Assembly: GCA_015486775.1 (NCBI GenBank)
Contig: WFRA01000095.1
Span: 1-6,107 of the forward strand
From: Kiritimatiellales bacterium
GTDB lineage: Bacteria > Verrucomicrobiota > Kiritimatiellia > Kiritimatiellales > Pontiellaceae
DNA: 6,107 bases
Direction of reading: 5' to 3'
The notes under the pieces were generated by a model. The model was not told where the DNA came from. It saw only the letters and a list, made by a program, of their open reading frames with translations, and did no database searches. This document shows, piece by piece, positions 1-6,068 of the stretch. The translations under genes were made by a program, and so were the position numbers. The first letter of the stretch is position 1. The number at the start of each line of letters is the position of its first letter.

Positions 1-1
1 C

Positions 2-241
2 ATGGAGGAGCGGCATAGGATTCAGATGGAGGTCGGGCAGGATGCGGTGGAGCCCGACTTCCAGGCGTTGGAAGAGGCGCTGGCCAAGCTGCCGCCCAAG
101 CTGGGCGTGCCGCTGAGGCTGAAATATATGGAGGGGCTGCCCTACGACGAGGTGGCCGGAATATTGGGCACGGGAGTGAGCGCGGCCAAGATGCGGGTGC
201 TACGGGCAAAAAAAATGTTGGCGGAGGCATTGGAACCATGA
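2..241 (+). CDS. ECF-type RNA polymerase sigma factor, C-terminal part (5' end outside window)
   Basis: The 79 visible residues match the C-terminal part of an extracytoplasmic-function sigma factor, which binds RNA polymerase and directs it to particular promoters. After an acidic linker (about residues 1-27) comes a sigma-70 region 4 helix-turn-helix (about 28-76). It shows the usual order: a 'LP.K' start, the EGLPYDEVAGILG helix pair (44-56), then a recognition helix with AAKMRVLRAKKML (61-73). ECF sigma factors are usually about 160-200 residues, so region 2 (-10 recognition) must lie left of the window. The frame is open to the left edge, and the ATG at position 2 is probably an internal Met. 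The stop overlaps the next start as ATGA, which implies translational coupling with the putative membrane regulator. Family assignment is secure; the regulon is unknown. Confidence 0.85.
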   Translation: MEERHRIQMEVGQDAVEPDFQALEEALAKLPPKLGVPLRLKYMEGLPYDEVAGILGTGVSAAKMRVLRAKKMLAEALEP

Positions 242-771
242 ATACGGAAAAGAAGATGAAAGAACGGCTGGCGGCGCACCGGACAAAAGCGCCGGAAGGT
301 TTTACGGAGCGGGTGATGGATTCGCTACCGGCATTCCCGAAGCCCACGCTGCGCGACCGGCTGGCGGATTTCTGGCCGACGCACGGGCGCTGGATCGCAC
401 CGGCTCTTGCCGGTGCGGCGGCATCGCTGTTGCTGGTTTTCGCGCTGGGGCGGACGGATTCGCCGGGCGCGGCGGAAACCGCGCAGGTGCAAACCACCAT
501 CCATTTCGAGCTCCACGCACCGGGAGCCGACCGGGTCGAGCTGCTCGGCTCTTTCAATGATTGGAAGACGGGCGATGTGGTACTGACCGGCCCCGATGCC
601 TCCGGGCACTGGACAGCGGACGTGACGCTCCCGGAGGGGCGCTACGAATATATCTTCCTGGTGGATGGCGAGCGCTGGATGGCCGATCCCCGGGCAACCC
701 TCCATCGGCCGGACGGCTTTGGACGCGTGAATACGGTAATCGATGTTTATGAAAACGACGACCATGCATAG
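238..771 (+). CDS. Putative anti-sigma-like membrane protein with extracytoplasmic CBM48 / glycogen-binding domain
   Basis: A 177-residue protein in three parts. Residues 1-50 are charged and probably cytoplasmic; the 'AHRTKAPEGFTERVMDSLP' stretch (13-31) resembles the N-termini of many sigma-linked membrane regulators, but no HxxxCxxC zinc motif is present. Residues 52-70 form one transmembrane helix. Residues 86-171 are an early-set beta-sandwich of the CBM48/AMPK-beta glycogen-binding type, with GSFNDWK (104-110), EGRYEYIFLVDG (133-144), a Trp followed by ADP (147-151) and RVNTVIDV (163-170). Compared with AMPK beta, both sugar-stacking Trp (W109, W147) and the Asn near the end (N165) are kept, whereas the Lys in 'YKF' is Ile139. 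The start is set by the ATGA overlap with the sigma gene. Role inferred: hold or modulate the sigma factor in response to an external glucan, or anchor such a glucan. Domain call is firm; the anti-sigma role is inferred from position and topology only. Confidence 0.75.
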   Translation: MNTEKKMKERLAAHRTKAPEGFTERVMDSLPAFPKPTLRDRLADFWPTHGRWIAPALAGAAASLLLVFALGRTDSPGAAETAQVQTTIHFELHAPGADRVELLGSFNDWKTGDVVLTGPDASGHWTADVTLPEGRYEYIFLVDGERWMADPRATLHRPDGFGRVNTVIDVYENDDHA

Positions 772-1456
772 AATAATCATTGCGGGTCTGCTGCTCTGCG
801 GAGCGGCGGGCGCCAAACCCTGCGGCACGAATTCCTGCAGATGGAAAACGCTGGAAGGGCAAAGGCACGGCTTCGGTCTCTCGGAAGAGCGGGTGGAGTC
901 GATGCTCGGGCAGTGCCGCAAAAGTGGGCTTTCCGCCGAGGAGGCCGATGCCCTGCTGGTGCCGGTCCGCGCGGCGCGCGACGAATCCCTCCCCGCCGAG
1001 GCGGTCTTCACCAAGATCGAGGAGGGGCTGAGCAAAAAAGTCCCGCTGGATCGAGTGGCGGATGCGGCTACGCTGCGGCTGGATTATCTGCGCCGCGCGG
1101 CTCGCCTGGTGGAGAGGCTGCCGGGGAGCGTCGGCAGGCACGGGGGCGGCGGAGGCATCCAGCGGCTGGAGGTGCGGACGGCCATGGCGCTCGAAAGCGG
1201 CCTGCCCGAACCGGTGATCCGGGATGTCTTCAAGCATCTCTCCAGCCCCCGGTACGGGCGGCTGATCCATGTGATGGAGGCCGGGGAAACCCTGCAGCTC
1301 GCCGGACTGGATCCGCAGGACACCAAGCAGATCATGATGGATTGCCTTGAGCGGAACCTCAACCGCATGGAGATCCAGCGCGCGATCGACTATATAGTCG
1401 AGGAGCACCGGAAGGGTCGGGGCTTCAAGGCCATCCGCGCAGACCTGTGGATCTAG
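743..1456 (+). CDS. Secreted alpha-helical protein of unknown function, third gene of the sigma operon
   Basis: I do not recognise this 237-residue protein. The N-terminus (about residues 3-24) is a signal peptide: KTTTMHR, a hydrophobic core IIIAGLLLCGAAGA, and an A-x-A site (A22-G-A24). A lipobox is unlikely because Leu, not Gly/Ala/Ser, precedes Cys19. The mature part starts with a close cysteine pair (C27, C32; C58 and C201 also present) and is predicted almost wholly helical, with a Gly run at 134-138. Two segments look like a degenerate repeat: LPAEAVFTKIEEGLSKKVPLDRV (83-105) and MEIQRAIDYIVEEHRKGRGFKAI (209-231), each with a helix, a central EE, a basic patch and a hydrophobic end. 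Starts at 743, 749 or 764 all leave a usable signal peptide and none has a good Shine-Dalgarno site; the longest is given. It overlaps the preceding gene by 29 bp, so coupled translation is likely. It could be an envelope partner of the CBM48 protein; that is inference. Confidence 0.7.
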   Translation: MFMKTTTMHRIIIAGLLLCGAAGAKPCGTNSCRWKTLEGQRHGFGLSEERVESMLGQCRKSGLSAEEADALLVPVRAARDESLPAEAVFTKIEEGLSKKVPLDRVADAATLRLDYLRRAARLVERLPGSVGRHGGGGGIQRLEVRTAMALESGLPEPVIRDVFKHLSSPRYGRLIHVMEAGETLQLAGLDPQDTKQIMMDCLERNLNRMEIQRAIDYIVEEHRKGRGFKAIRADLWI

Positions 1457-3426
1457 TCGCCGGCCTGCCCTTCGTCGGACTCCGCCTTTTCCGCTTCGTC
1501 CGGCGCATCCGCCGGAGCTTCTTCCGCTTCGGGTTTTCCAGTCTCTGGAAGCTTTCCGGTTTTCATGATGGCGTCGACATCGTCGAAGTCCAGCACCTCG
1601 CGCTCGATCAATAGCTCGGAGAGGGTGACGAGCGTCTCCTTGTGGTCGGTCAGGATCTTCATGCAGGCATCGTAGGATTCGGTAACGATTCGGAGGACTT
1701 CCTGGTCAATCTTCTGGGCGGTATCCTCGCTGTGTTCGTGCGACCCATTGATGCCCTGGCCCAGGAAGACGGGTTGGTTATGGCTACCCAAGTTTTGCGG
1801 ACCGATCACCCTGCTCATACCATATTCGCAAACCATGGCGCGGGCGATGGCGGTGGCTCGTTCGATGTCGTTGTGCGCCCCGGTGGTGACGTCGCCAAAG
1901 ACCAGCTCTTCCGCCGCGCGGCCGCCCATCAGCGAAACGAGGTCGGCCTCGAGCCGCTTCTGCGACTGGGTGTAGCGATCCTTTTCCGGCAGCGACATCG
2001 TGGCACCGAGCGCACGACCGCGCGGAATGATGGTTACCTTGTGGATGGGCTCGCATTCGGGAGTGTAGTACATGGCGATGGCGTGGCCGGCCTCGTGGTA
2101 GGCGGTCAGTTTTTTCTCTTCGGGGTCGAGCACATGGCTGCGGCGCTCGCGGCCCCACATCACCTTGTCGCGTGCCTCCTCCATATCTTCCTGCTCCACA
2201 AAGTCGGCACCCCGACGGGCGGCCAGCAAGGCGGCCTCGTTCACGAGGTTGGCCAGATCGGCTCCAGAGAAGCCGGGGGTTCCACGCGCGCTTTTTTTCA
2301 GCTCAACCTGGTCGGAGAGCCGAACATTGCGGGAGTGAATCTTCAAAATCTGCTCGCGGCCTTCCAAGGTTGGGAGGTCCACCACCACCTGGCGGTCGAA
2401 GCGACCGGGGCGCAGCAGAGCGGGATCGAGCACGTCGGGGCGGTTGGTCGCCGCAACGATAATGATCCCCTCCTGCGAGTCGAAACCGTCCATCTCGACC
2501 AGCAGGGCGTTGAGGGTCTGCTCGCGTTCGTCGTGCCCGCCGCCAATGCCGCTGAAGCGGCTACGACCCACCGCGTCGATCTCGTCGATGAAAATAATGC
2601 ACGGGGCGTTTTTCTTGCCCTGCTCAAACATGTCGCGCACACGCGACGCGCCGATACCGACAAACATTTCGACAAAGTCCGATCCGCTGATCGTAAAGAA
2701 CGGCACATCGGCCTCGCCCGCCACGGCCTTGGCCAGCAGGGTTTTTCCGGTGCCCGGAGATCCGGAGAGCAACACGCCCTTGGGCATCTTGCCGCCCAGT
2801 TTCTGGAACTGCTTCGGATCCTTCAGAAACTCCACGACCTCCAGCAGCTCCTCCTTGGCTTCGTCCACGCCCGCCACGTCCTTGAAGGTGATCTTGTTCT
2901 TGTCCTGCGTCAGCAGCTTGGCGCGGCTCTTACCAAAGCTCATGGCACCGCGCCCGGCGTTCTTCATCTGGCGGATGAAGACAAAATAGATGATCCCGAA
3001 GATCAGGATGAAGGGTACGATATTGGCCAGCACCGAAATCAGAACGGTTCTGGGCCGCTTGATATTCACCTGCACGCCGCTGGCGTCGAGCTGGTCCATC
3101 AGCTTGTCGGTCAGGATAATGTCCGTGCGGAAGCGGGTGGTGCCCGCCTTGTCGAGATCCTTCGACTCGCCCACCACATAGTGGTTGCCCGCACCGTCGC
3201 TGGCGATATCCACCTTGGCGATCCGGCCATCCTTCACCTTCGTCATAAAATCGGTGTAGTCGAGTTCGGTCAGTTGCTTGGACGAATTTGAAAAAAGGTG
3301 GAGCACCGTCAGGAAAATCGCCATCATCAAAAAAGAGATGGCCAGCCCGCGCAACGGCATCGGAGGCGGCCCCTTTTTGGCGGGTTTTTCAGGTTTTTTG
3401 TCTTTCGCGGGTTTGTTGTCGGCCAT
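1453..3426 (-). CDS. ftsH: ATP-dependent zinc metalloprotease FtsH
   Basis: FtsH is a hexameric membrane AAA+ protease that extracts and degrades misfolded membrane proteins and some short-lived cytoplasmic regulators. The 657 residues are the usual length. In order: Lys/Pro-rich N-tail (1-24), TM1 (about 25-45), periplasmic domain (about 50-125), TM2 (about 127-151), AAA+ module and peptidase. Visible motifs: Walker A GSPGTGKT (222-229), with Ser where most FtsH have Pro; pore loop MFVG (F255); Walker B IIFIDE (277-282); second region of homology (320-347) with Arg fingers R342 and R345; zinc site HEAGH (444-448) and third ligand D520 in TTGAHND. The tail (about 625-657) is Glu/Ala-rich and probably disordered. 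Start chosen at the ATG at 3426, preceded by AGAGAGA; an in-frame TTG at 3459 would add 11 residues without a good ribosome site. Lies 94 bp downstream of the HIT gene, perhaps co-transcribed. Its stop shares CTAG with the convergent gene. Confidence 0.97.
   Translation of the reverse strand: MADNKPAKDKKPEKPAKKGPPPMPLRGLAISFLMMAIFLTVLHLFSNSSKQLTELDYTDFMTKVKDGRIAKVDIASDGAGNHYVVGESKDLDKAGTTRFRTDIILTDKLMDQLDASGVQVNIKRPRTVLISVLANIVPFILIFGIIYFVFIRQMKNAGRGAMSFGKSRAKLLTQDKNKITFKDVAGVDEAKEELLEVVEFLKDPKQFQKLGGKMPKGVLLSGSPGTGKTLLAKAVAGEADVPFFTISGSDFVEMFVGIGASRVRDMFEQGKKNAPCIIFIDEIDAVGRSRFSGIGGGHDEREQTLNALLVEMDGFDSQEGIIIVAATNRPDVLDPALLRPGRFDRQVVVDLPTLEGREQILKIHSRNVRLSDQVELKKSARGTPGFSGADLANLVNEAALLAARRGADFVEQEDMEEARDKVMWGRERRSHVLDPEEKKLTAYHEAGHAIAMYYTPECEPIHKVTIIPRGRALGATMSLPEKDRYTQSQKRLEADLVSLMGGRAAEELVFGDVTTGAHNDIERATAIARAMVCEYGMSRVIGPQNLGSHNQPVFLGQGINGSHEHSEDTAQKIDQEVLRIVTESYDACMKILTDHKETLVTLSELLIEREVLDFDDVDAIMKTGKLPETGKPEAEEAPADAPDEAEKAESDEGQAGD
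1499..1516. other. Perfect 7-bp GC-rich hairpin inside the 3' end of ftsH
   Basis: Arms TCCGGCG (1499-1505) and CGCCGGA (1510-1516) flank a 4-base loop. A second exact hairpin, TTCCAG/CTGGAA with a 3-base loop, lies at 1536-1550. Both are in the Ala/Glu-rich tail of ftsH and 40-95 bp past the stop of the convergent secreted-protein gene. Neither is followed by a clear U-run on either strand. They could slow polymerase or stabilise 3' ends where there is no intergenic space, but the GC-rich repetitive coding of an A/E/P tail can also produce them by chance. Confidence 0.3.
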
Positions 3427-3520
3427 ATCTAAAATCTCTCTTTTAAAAAAACAGGCCAATCATTACCATCGCCGAAAAGCGATTGCAACGATAAGGCACT
3501 AAACGTTGGAGGGTTGAAAA
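3427..3520 (-). other. Gap between the HIT gene and ftsH (ftsH leader)
   Basis: This 94-bp gap holds no clear terminator. A 5-bp hairpin (ATCGC/GCGAT, 3468-3483) is followed 16 bases later on the minus strand by a T7 run, too far for a normal intrinsic terminator. A weak promoter-like pair is present on the minus strand: TTGCAA (3483-3488), an 18-base spacer, AATGAT (3459-3464), each 4 of 6 matches to the sigma-70 consensus. ftsH may thus be transcribed from the HIT promoter, from its own weak promoter, or both. Confidence 0.25.
3435..3441 (-). promoter_or_regulatory. Shine-Dalgarno-like site that decides the ftsH start
   Basis: On the minus strand AGAGAGA ends 8 bases before the ATG at 3426. 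Nothing comparable precedes the upstream TTG at 3459, so the ATG, giving [11 protein letters not shown], is the better start. Confidence 0.55.
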
Positions 3521-4012
3521 TCAGTTAAACAGCGGATGGAGTACATCGTACTGCTCCAGGAGCGCCTGGGGCATGACGCGGGTGCCGGCGAGCACTGGCA
3601 TAAAGTTGGTGTCGCCCGTCCAGCGCGGAACAATGTGCTGGTGGATATGGTCCTTCAGCCCGGCTCCGGCGGCAGCACCCAGATTGTAGCCCAGGTTCAG
3701 GCCGTCGGGCTTGAGCTCCGCCTTCAGGATGCCTACCGCCTCAATGGTCAGATCCATCGTTTCCAGCCGCTCCTCCGCCGTCAGGTCTGCAAGGTTTTCG
3801 AGATGGCGGTAGGGCGTGACCAACAAGTGGCCGCTCGTGTAGGGATAGCGGTTCATCACCACCGCGCAGGTCTTGCCGCGCTTGAGAAGCAGGTTGTCGC
3901 GGTCGTTCTCCTCGGTAAACATTTTGCAGAGGAAGCAGCCGTCCCCCTTCTCGCCCAGGATATATTCAATGCGCCACGGCGCCCAGATCGTCTTTTTCAT
4001 GCTTTGTTCCAT
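3521..4012 (-). CDS. HIT-family nucleotide hydrolase/transferase (Ap4A phosphorylase-like)
   Basis: A 163-residue histidine-triad protein. HIT enzymes cleave or transfer nucleoside phosphates (dinucleoside polyphosphates, AMP-amides) through a covalent nucleotidyl-histidine. The triad is HIHQHIV (122-128), with H124 as the expected nucleophile, followed by PRW as in the bacterial Ap4A-phosphorylase-like branch. Also typical of this branch are the start TIWAPWRIEYI (8-18), the CFLC pair (C26, C29) that may bind zinc, and NRYPYTSGHLLVTPYRH (54-70), the nucleotide-binding strand. Length is normal for the family. Two starts are possible: ATG at 4012 (used here) or ATG at 4000, giving MKKTIWAPWR, with a GGA 7 bases upstream; the second matches the usual family N-terminus equally well. 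Substrate cannot be told from sequence. It is the first gene before ftsH on the same strand and lies divergent from hipBA. Confidence 0.92.
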   Translation of the reverse strand: MEQSMKKTIWAPWRIEYILGEKGDGCFLCKMFTEENDRDNLLLKRGKTCAVVMNRYPYTSGHLLVTPYRHLENLADLTAEERLETMDLTIEAVGILKAELKPDGLNLGYNLGAAAGAGLKDHIHQHIVPRWTGDTNFMPVLAGTRVMPQALLEQYDVLHPLFN

Positions 4013-4037
4013 TCTCAGTTCCCAACCCCGGCATTAA

Positions 4038-4068
4038 ATCATATCTTCCAAGGATTGGAAGAGGACAA
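4038..4068 (-). promoter_or_regulatory. Candidate promoter of the HIT gene with a 19-bp dyad spacer
   Basis: Read on the minus strand: TTGTCC (4063-4068, 4 of 6 to TTGACA), a 19-bp spacer, then TATGAT (4038-4043, 5 of 6 to TATAAT), ending 25 bases before the HIT ATG at 4012. The spacer is wholly a perfect inverted repeat: TCTTCCAA (4044-4051), 3 bases, TTGGAAGA (4055-4062). A 19-20 bp spacer filled by a dyad is the known geometry of promoters activated by MerR-family regulators. The elements are seen; the regulator type is inferred, and no MerR gene is in the window. Confidence 0.45.
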
Positions 4069-4135
4069 AACGAATGGCGGACAATATCTCTCTTTTCTGC
4101 AGGAACAATGAGTATTTGGCGGCGAATAGAAAAGT

Positions 4136-4240
4136 GTGAGTTAATAAGAAGTGGTTTCAGTGAGCGGAAAATTGCCCAAAAACGTCTTTTTATGGAGTAT
4201 TGAGCAAATACCCGCTCACTGGAGACAATGTTTTGTGAGC
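4136..4240. promoter_or_regulatory. Repeated GTGAGC half-sites upstream of hipBA (candidate operators)
   Basis: GTGAGC occurs at 4160-4165 (+), 4214-4219 (-, as GCTCAC) and 4235-4240 (+); GTGAGT is at 4136-4141, and GTTCAC, one mismatch from GCTCAC, at 4285-4290. Two of these form a 10-bp exact inverted repeat, CAGTGAGCGG (4158-4167) with CCGCTCACTG (4212-4221). Another pair forms GCTCAC-15-GTGAGC (4214-4240). A further dyad, GTATT/AATAC (4197-4211), lies between. HipB-type antitoxins are known to repress their own operon by binding several operators; these are the obvious candidates, although the half-site differs from the E. coli TATCC/GGATA type. Confidence 0.45.
4200..4229 (+). promoter_or_regulatory. 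Weak candidate promoter of hipBA
   Basis: TTGAGC (4200-4205) and GACAAT (4224-4229), each 4 of 6 matches to the sigma-70 consensus, are separated by 18 bases. The boxes lie among the GTGAGC sites, one in the spacer and one just past the -10, as expected for an autorepressed promoter. The leader to the hipB ATG would be about 57 bases. The match is weak enough to be chance. Confidence 0.25.
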
Positions 4241-4293
4241 TATTACTTGCACTTTTTTCTTGCCATCTCCGGAAGATCGGTTAAGTTCACAGC

Positions 4294-4644
4294 ATGAAGA
4301 ATCTAGAAAACATGGGAAACGAAGCCATCCGGAAAGAACTCGGAGCGCGGTTACGGCGCGAGCGGCTGAACCAAAATATTACCCAGGCCGAACTGGCGGA
4401 ACTGGCGGGGATCTCCCGCCGCACGCTGGTGGCCGCCGAAAAAGGGGACGGCACCACGCTTGAAACGCTAATCCGCCTTTTGCGCGGTCTGGGAAAGCTT
4501 GGACAGCTCGACCAATTCCTACCGGTGCCCGAGATTAGCCCGCTCCAACTCGCGAAGCTCAAGGGCAAGGTGCGCCAGAAGGCTTCCAGAAAGACCCGCT
4601 ACCCGATGCCGAGCAATACCGCCTGGACGTGGAAGGAGGATTGA
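4294..4644 (+). CDS. hipB: HTH antitoxin/transcriptional regulator, HipB-like
   Basis: A 116-residue protein with a Cro/cI-type (HTH_3) DNA-binding domain at about 14-68: LGARLRRERLNQNITQAEL, then the helix pair AELAELAGISRRTLVAAEKG (32-51) and a closing helix, TLETLIRLLRGLG (55-67). The C-terminal 40 residues are basic and probably flexible and end in AWTWKED. In E. coli HipB a C-terminal Trp tail contacts HipA, so W111/W113 might do the same; this is inference. Family role: neutralise HipA and repress the operon. It is separated from hipA by one base. No convincing Shine-Dalgarno site precedes the ATG at 4294; an alternative ATG at 4312 (M7) has GAAGAA 10 bases upstream. It is longer than E. 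coli HipB (88 residues). The HipB call rests largely on the pairing with hipA. Confidence 0.88.
   Translation: MKNLENMGNEAIRKELGARLRRERLNQNITQAELAELAGISRRTLVAAEKGDGTTLETLIRLLRGLGKLGQLDQFLPVPEISPLQLAKLKGKVRQKASRKTRYPMPSNTAWTWKED
4633..4639 (+). promoter_or_regulatory. Strong Shine-Dalgarno site for hipA
   Basis: AAGGAGG lies 6 bases before the ATG at 4646, inside the last codons of hipB. It fixes the hipA start, although the reading frame stays open upstream to 4499. It is the best ribosome-binding site in the window and shows that hipA can be initiated independently of hipB. Confidence 0.85.
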
Positions 4645-4645
4645 C

Positions 4646-5974
4646 ATGCCCGTCACCACTGCCGAAATCCTACTATGGGGAAACCACGTCGGAGCCGCCG
4701 CTTGGGATGCGAAGCGACAGGTGGCGGTGTTTGAATACACCCCCGACTTTCTCGAAAGCGGGATCGAGCTCGCGCCGCTCACCATGCCGCTCGGCGGGCA
4801 GGTGTTTTCGTTTCCGGAGCTGTCGAAAGAGACCTACCAAGGTTTGCCGGGCATGCTGGCCGATTCGCTGCCGGACAAGTTCGGTAACTTGCTGATCGAC
4901 GAATGGTTGGTGCGGACAGGCAGGAAGCGGGAGGATTTTTCCCCGGTCGAGCGGCTGTGCTACATCGGCTCGCGCGGCATGGGTGCCCTGGAGTTTCGCC
5001 CCTCCGTGCGCGCCCGGCAGGGGGGAACGGTTCCTGTCGACATTGCCGAATTGGTGGAGTTGGCCAACCAGGCGCTGGCGGAAAAGAAAACATTGGATAC
5101 GACCTTTGGCGATAAATCCGCCGAAGACACCGAAGCCATGCGCGATATTCTCCGCGTGGGCACCTCGGCCGGCGGAGCGCGGGCCAAGGCCGTCATTGCC
5201 TGGAACGAGGCGACCGGCGAGGTGCGCTCGGGACAGGTAAAGGCCCCGCCCGGCTTTGGCTACTGGCTCATGAAGTTCGACGGGGTTTCTGGGAACCGCG
5301 ACAAGGAGCTGGACGATCCGCAGGGATTTGGGCAGGTCGAGTATGCCTACTATCGGATGGCATTGGCGGCGGGAATCGAGATGAGCGAATGCCGCCTCTA
5401 CCATGAAAGCGGCCGTAGCCACTTCATGACCCGCCGCTTCGACCGCACTTCCGAAGGCCGGAAAATCTTCATGCAGACCCTCTGCGGGATTGCCCACATG
5501 GACTTTAACCTGACCGGGGCATACAGCTACGAGCAGGCGATGGATGTGGCCCAAAAGCTGGGATTGGGAAAAGATGCACTCGAGCAACTCTTCCGCCGCA
5601 TGGTTTTCAATGTCTTTGCCCGGAATCAGGACGACCACACCAAGAACATCAGCTTCCTGATGGACAAGCAGGGAACATGGTCGCTGGCACCGGCCTACGA
5701 CATGACCTACAGCCACAATCCCGCCGGCGCATGGACGCACCAGCACCAGATGCGCATCAACGGCAAGGTCGATGGATTTGTCCGGCAGGATTTTTATGCC
5801 GTTGCCAAGCGCTTCGACATCGCCTCAGTTCCAGAGGTTGGAAACCTGCTTGAAGAGATCGACCAAGCCCTAGATGGCTGGCCCAAATGGGCTTCCGAAG
5901 CGGGTGTGCCGGAAGAAGCCATATCCTATATCGCAACAAACCACCGGCGGCTGGACTCCAACCTGAAGAAATAG
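4646..5974 (+). CDS. hipA: HipA-family serine/threonine kinase toxin
   Basis: A 442-residue, full-length HipA (E. coli HipA is 440). The family phosphorylates targets such as glutamyl-tRNA synthetase (E. coli HipA), halting translation and promoting persistence. The N-terminal subdomain (about 1-115) is fused, so this is the two-gene type rather than the split HipBST type. Kinase features: GTSAGGARAK (172-181), where S174 aligns with the autophosphorylated S150 of E. coli; catalytic loop NQDDHTKN (327-334) with D329 aligning with D309; metal-binding YDM with D352 aligning with D332, at the same 23-residue spacing. Position 180 is Ala where many homologues have Pro and E. coli has Glu. No frameshift or stop is visible, so the toxin looks active. 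Start set by AAGGAGG 6 bases upstream. Substrate is not predictable from sequence. Confidence 0.95.
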   Translation: MPVTTAEILLWGNHVGAAAWDAKRQVAVFEYTPDFLESGIELAPLTMPLGGQVFSFPELSKETYQGLPGMLADSLPDKFGNLLIDEWLVRTGRKREDFSPVERLCYIGSRGMGALEFRPSVRARQGGTVPVDIAELVELANQALAEKKTLDTTFGDKSAEDTEAMRDILRVGTSAGGARAKAVIAWNEATGEVRSGQVKAPPGFGYWLMKFDGVSGNRDKELDDPQGFGQVEYAYYRMALAAGIEMSECRLYHESGRSHFMTRRFDRTSEGRKIFMQTLCGIAHMDFNLTGAYSYEQAMDVAQKLGLGKDALEQLFRRMVFNVFARNQDDHTKNISFLMDKQGTWSLAPAYDMTYSHNPAGAWTHQHQMRINGKVDGFVRQDFYAVAKRFDIASVPEVGNLLEEIDQALDGWPKWASEAGVPEEAISYIATNHRRLDSNLKK

Positions 5975-5977
5975 AAA

Positions 5978-5998
5978 GAGGGTTAAATAATATCCCTC
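5978..5998 (+). repeat. Small hairpin just after hipA
   Basis: GAGGG (5978-5982) and CCCTC (5994-5998) flank an 11-base AT-rich loop starting 4 bases after the hipA stop. No T-run follows, so it is not a standard intrinsic terminator; it may only protect the 3' end or be chance. Confidence 0.25.
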
Positions 5999-6019
5999 AA
6001 TCTGCTTCCAAGCGTTGCG

Positions 6020-6049
6020 TTAAAACATTACCTTCGGGGGGATTTTTAA
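6020..6049 (+). terminator. Weak terminator-like structure downstream of hipBA
   Basis: Outer arms TTAAAA (6020-6025) and TTTTAA (6044-6049) enclose CCTTCGGG (6031-6038), which can form the stable C(UUCG)G tetraloop. A T5 run (6043-6047) closes the element. Pairing between the outer arms and the loop stem is imperfect, with G-U pairs and bulges, so the call is tentative. Confidence 0.25.
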
Positions 6050-6068
6050 TAAGGTGAATACGGCGAGC

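Noticed and set aside
785..805. Lipoprotein signal (LLLCG) in the secreted protein
   Set aside because: Leu at the -1 position does not fit a lipobox, and an A-x-A signal peptidase I site follows.
554..1408. 284-codon open frame on the minus strand
   Set aside because: Overlaps the CBM48 and secreted-protein genes in antisense; Arg/His/Pro-rich shadow composition.
1642..3291. 549-codon open frame on the plus strand
   Set aside because: It lies wholly antisense to ftsH, whose motifs are complete, and its residue make-up (His/Val/Gly-rich, no domains) is that of a GC-rich antisense frame.
3427..3459. N-terminal extension of FtsH from the TTG at 3459
   Set aside because: TTG start with no good ribosome site, whereas the ATG at 3426 has AGAGAGA at 8 bases.
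3536..4111. 191-codon open frame on the plus strand
   Set aside because: Antisense to the HIT gene, which has its full histidine triad and family N-terminus.
4673..5746. 357-codon open frame on the minus strand
   Set aside because: Antisense shadow of hipA, with no recognisable domain and no ribosome site.
4646..5974. Three-gene HipBST-type system
   Set aside because: HipA carries its own N-terminal subdomain and no separate HipS-like small gene is present between hipB and hipA.
6011..6027. Integron attC-like site (GCGTTGCGTTAAAAC) making hipBA a cassette
   Set aside because: GTTAAAA does not fit GTTRRRY, no partner core site is seen at the other end, and the tandem GCGTT can be chance.
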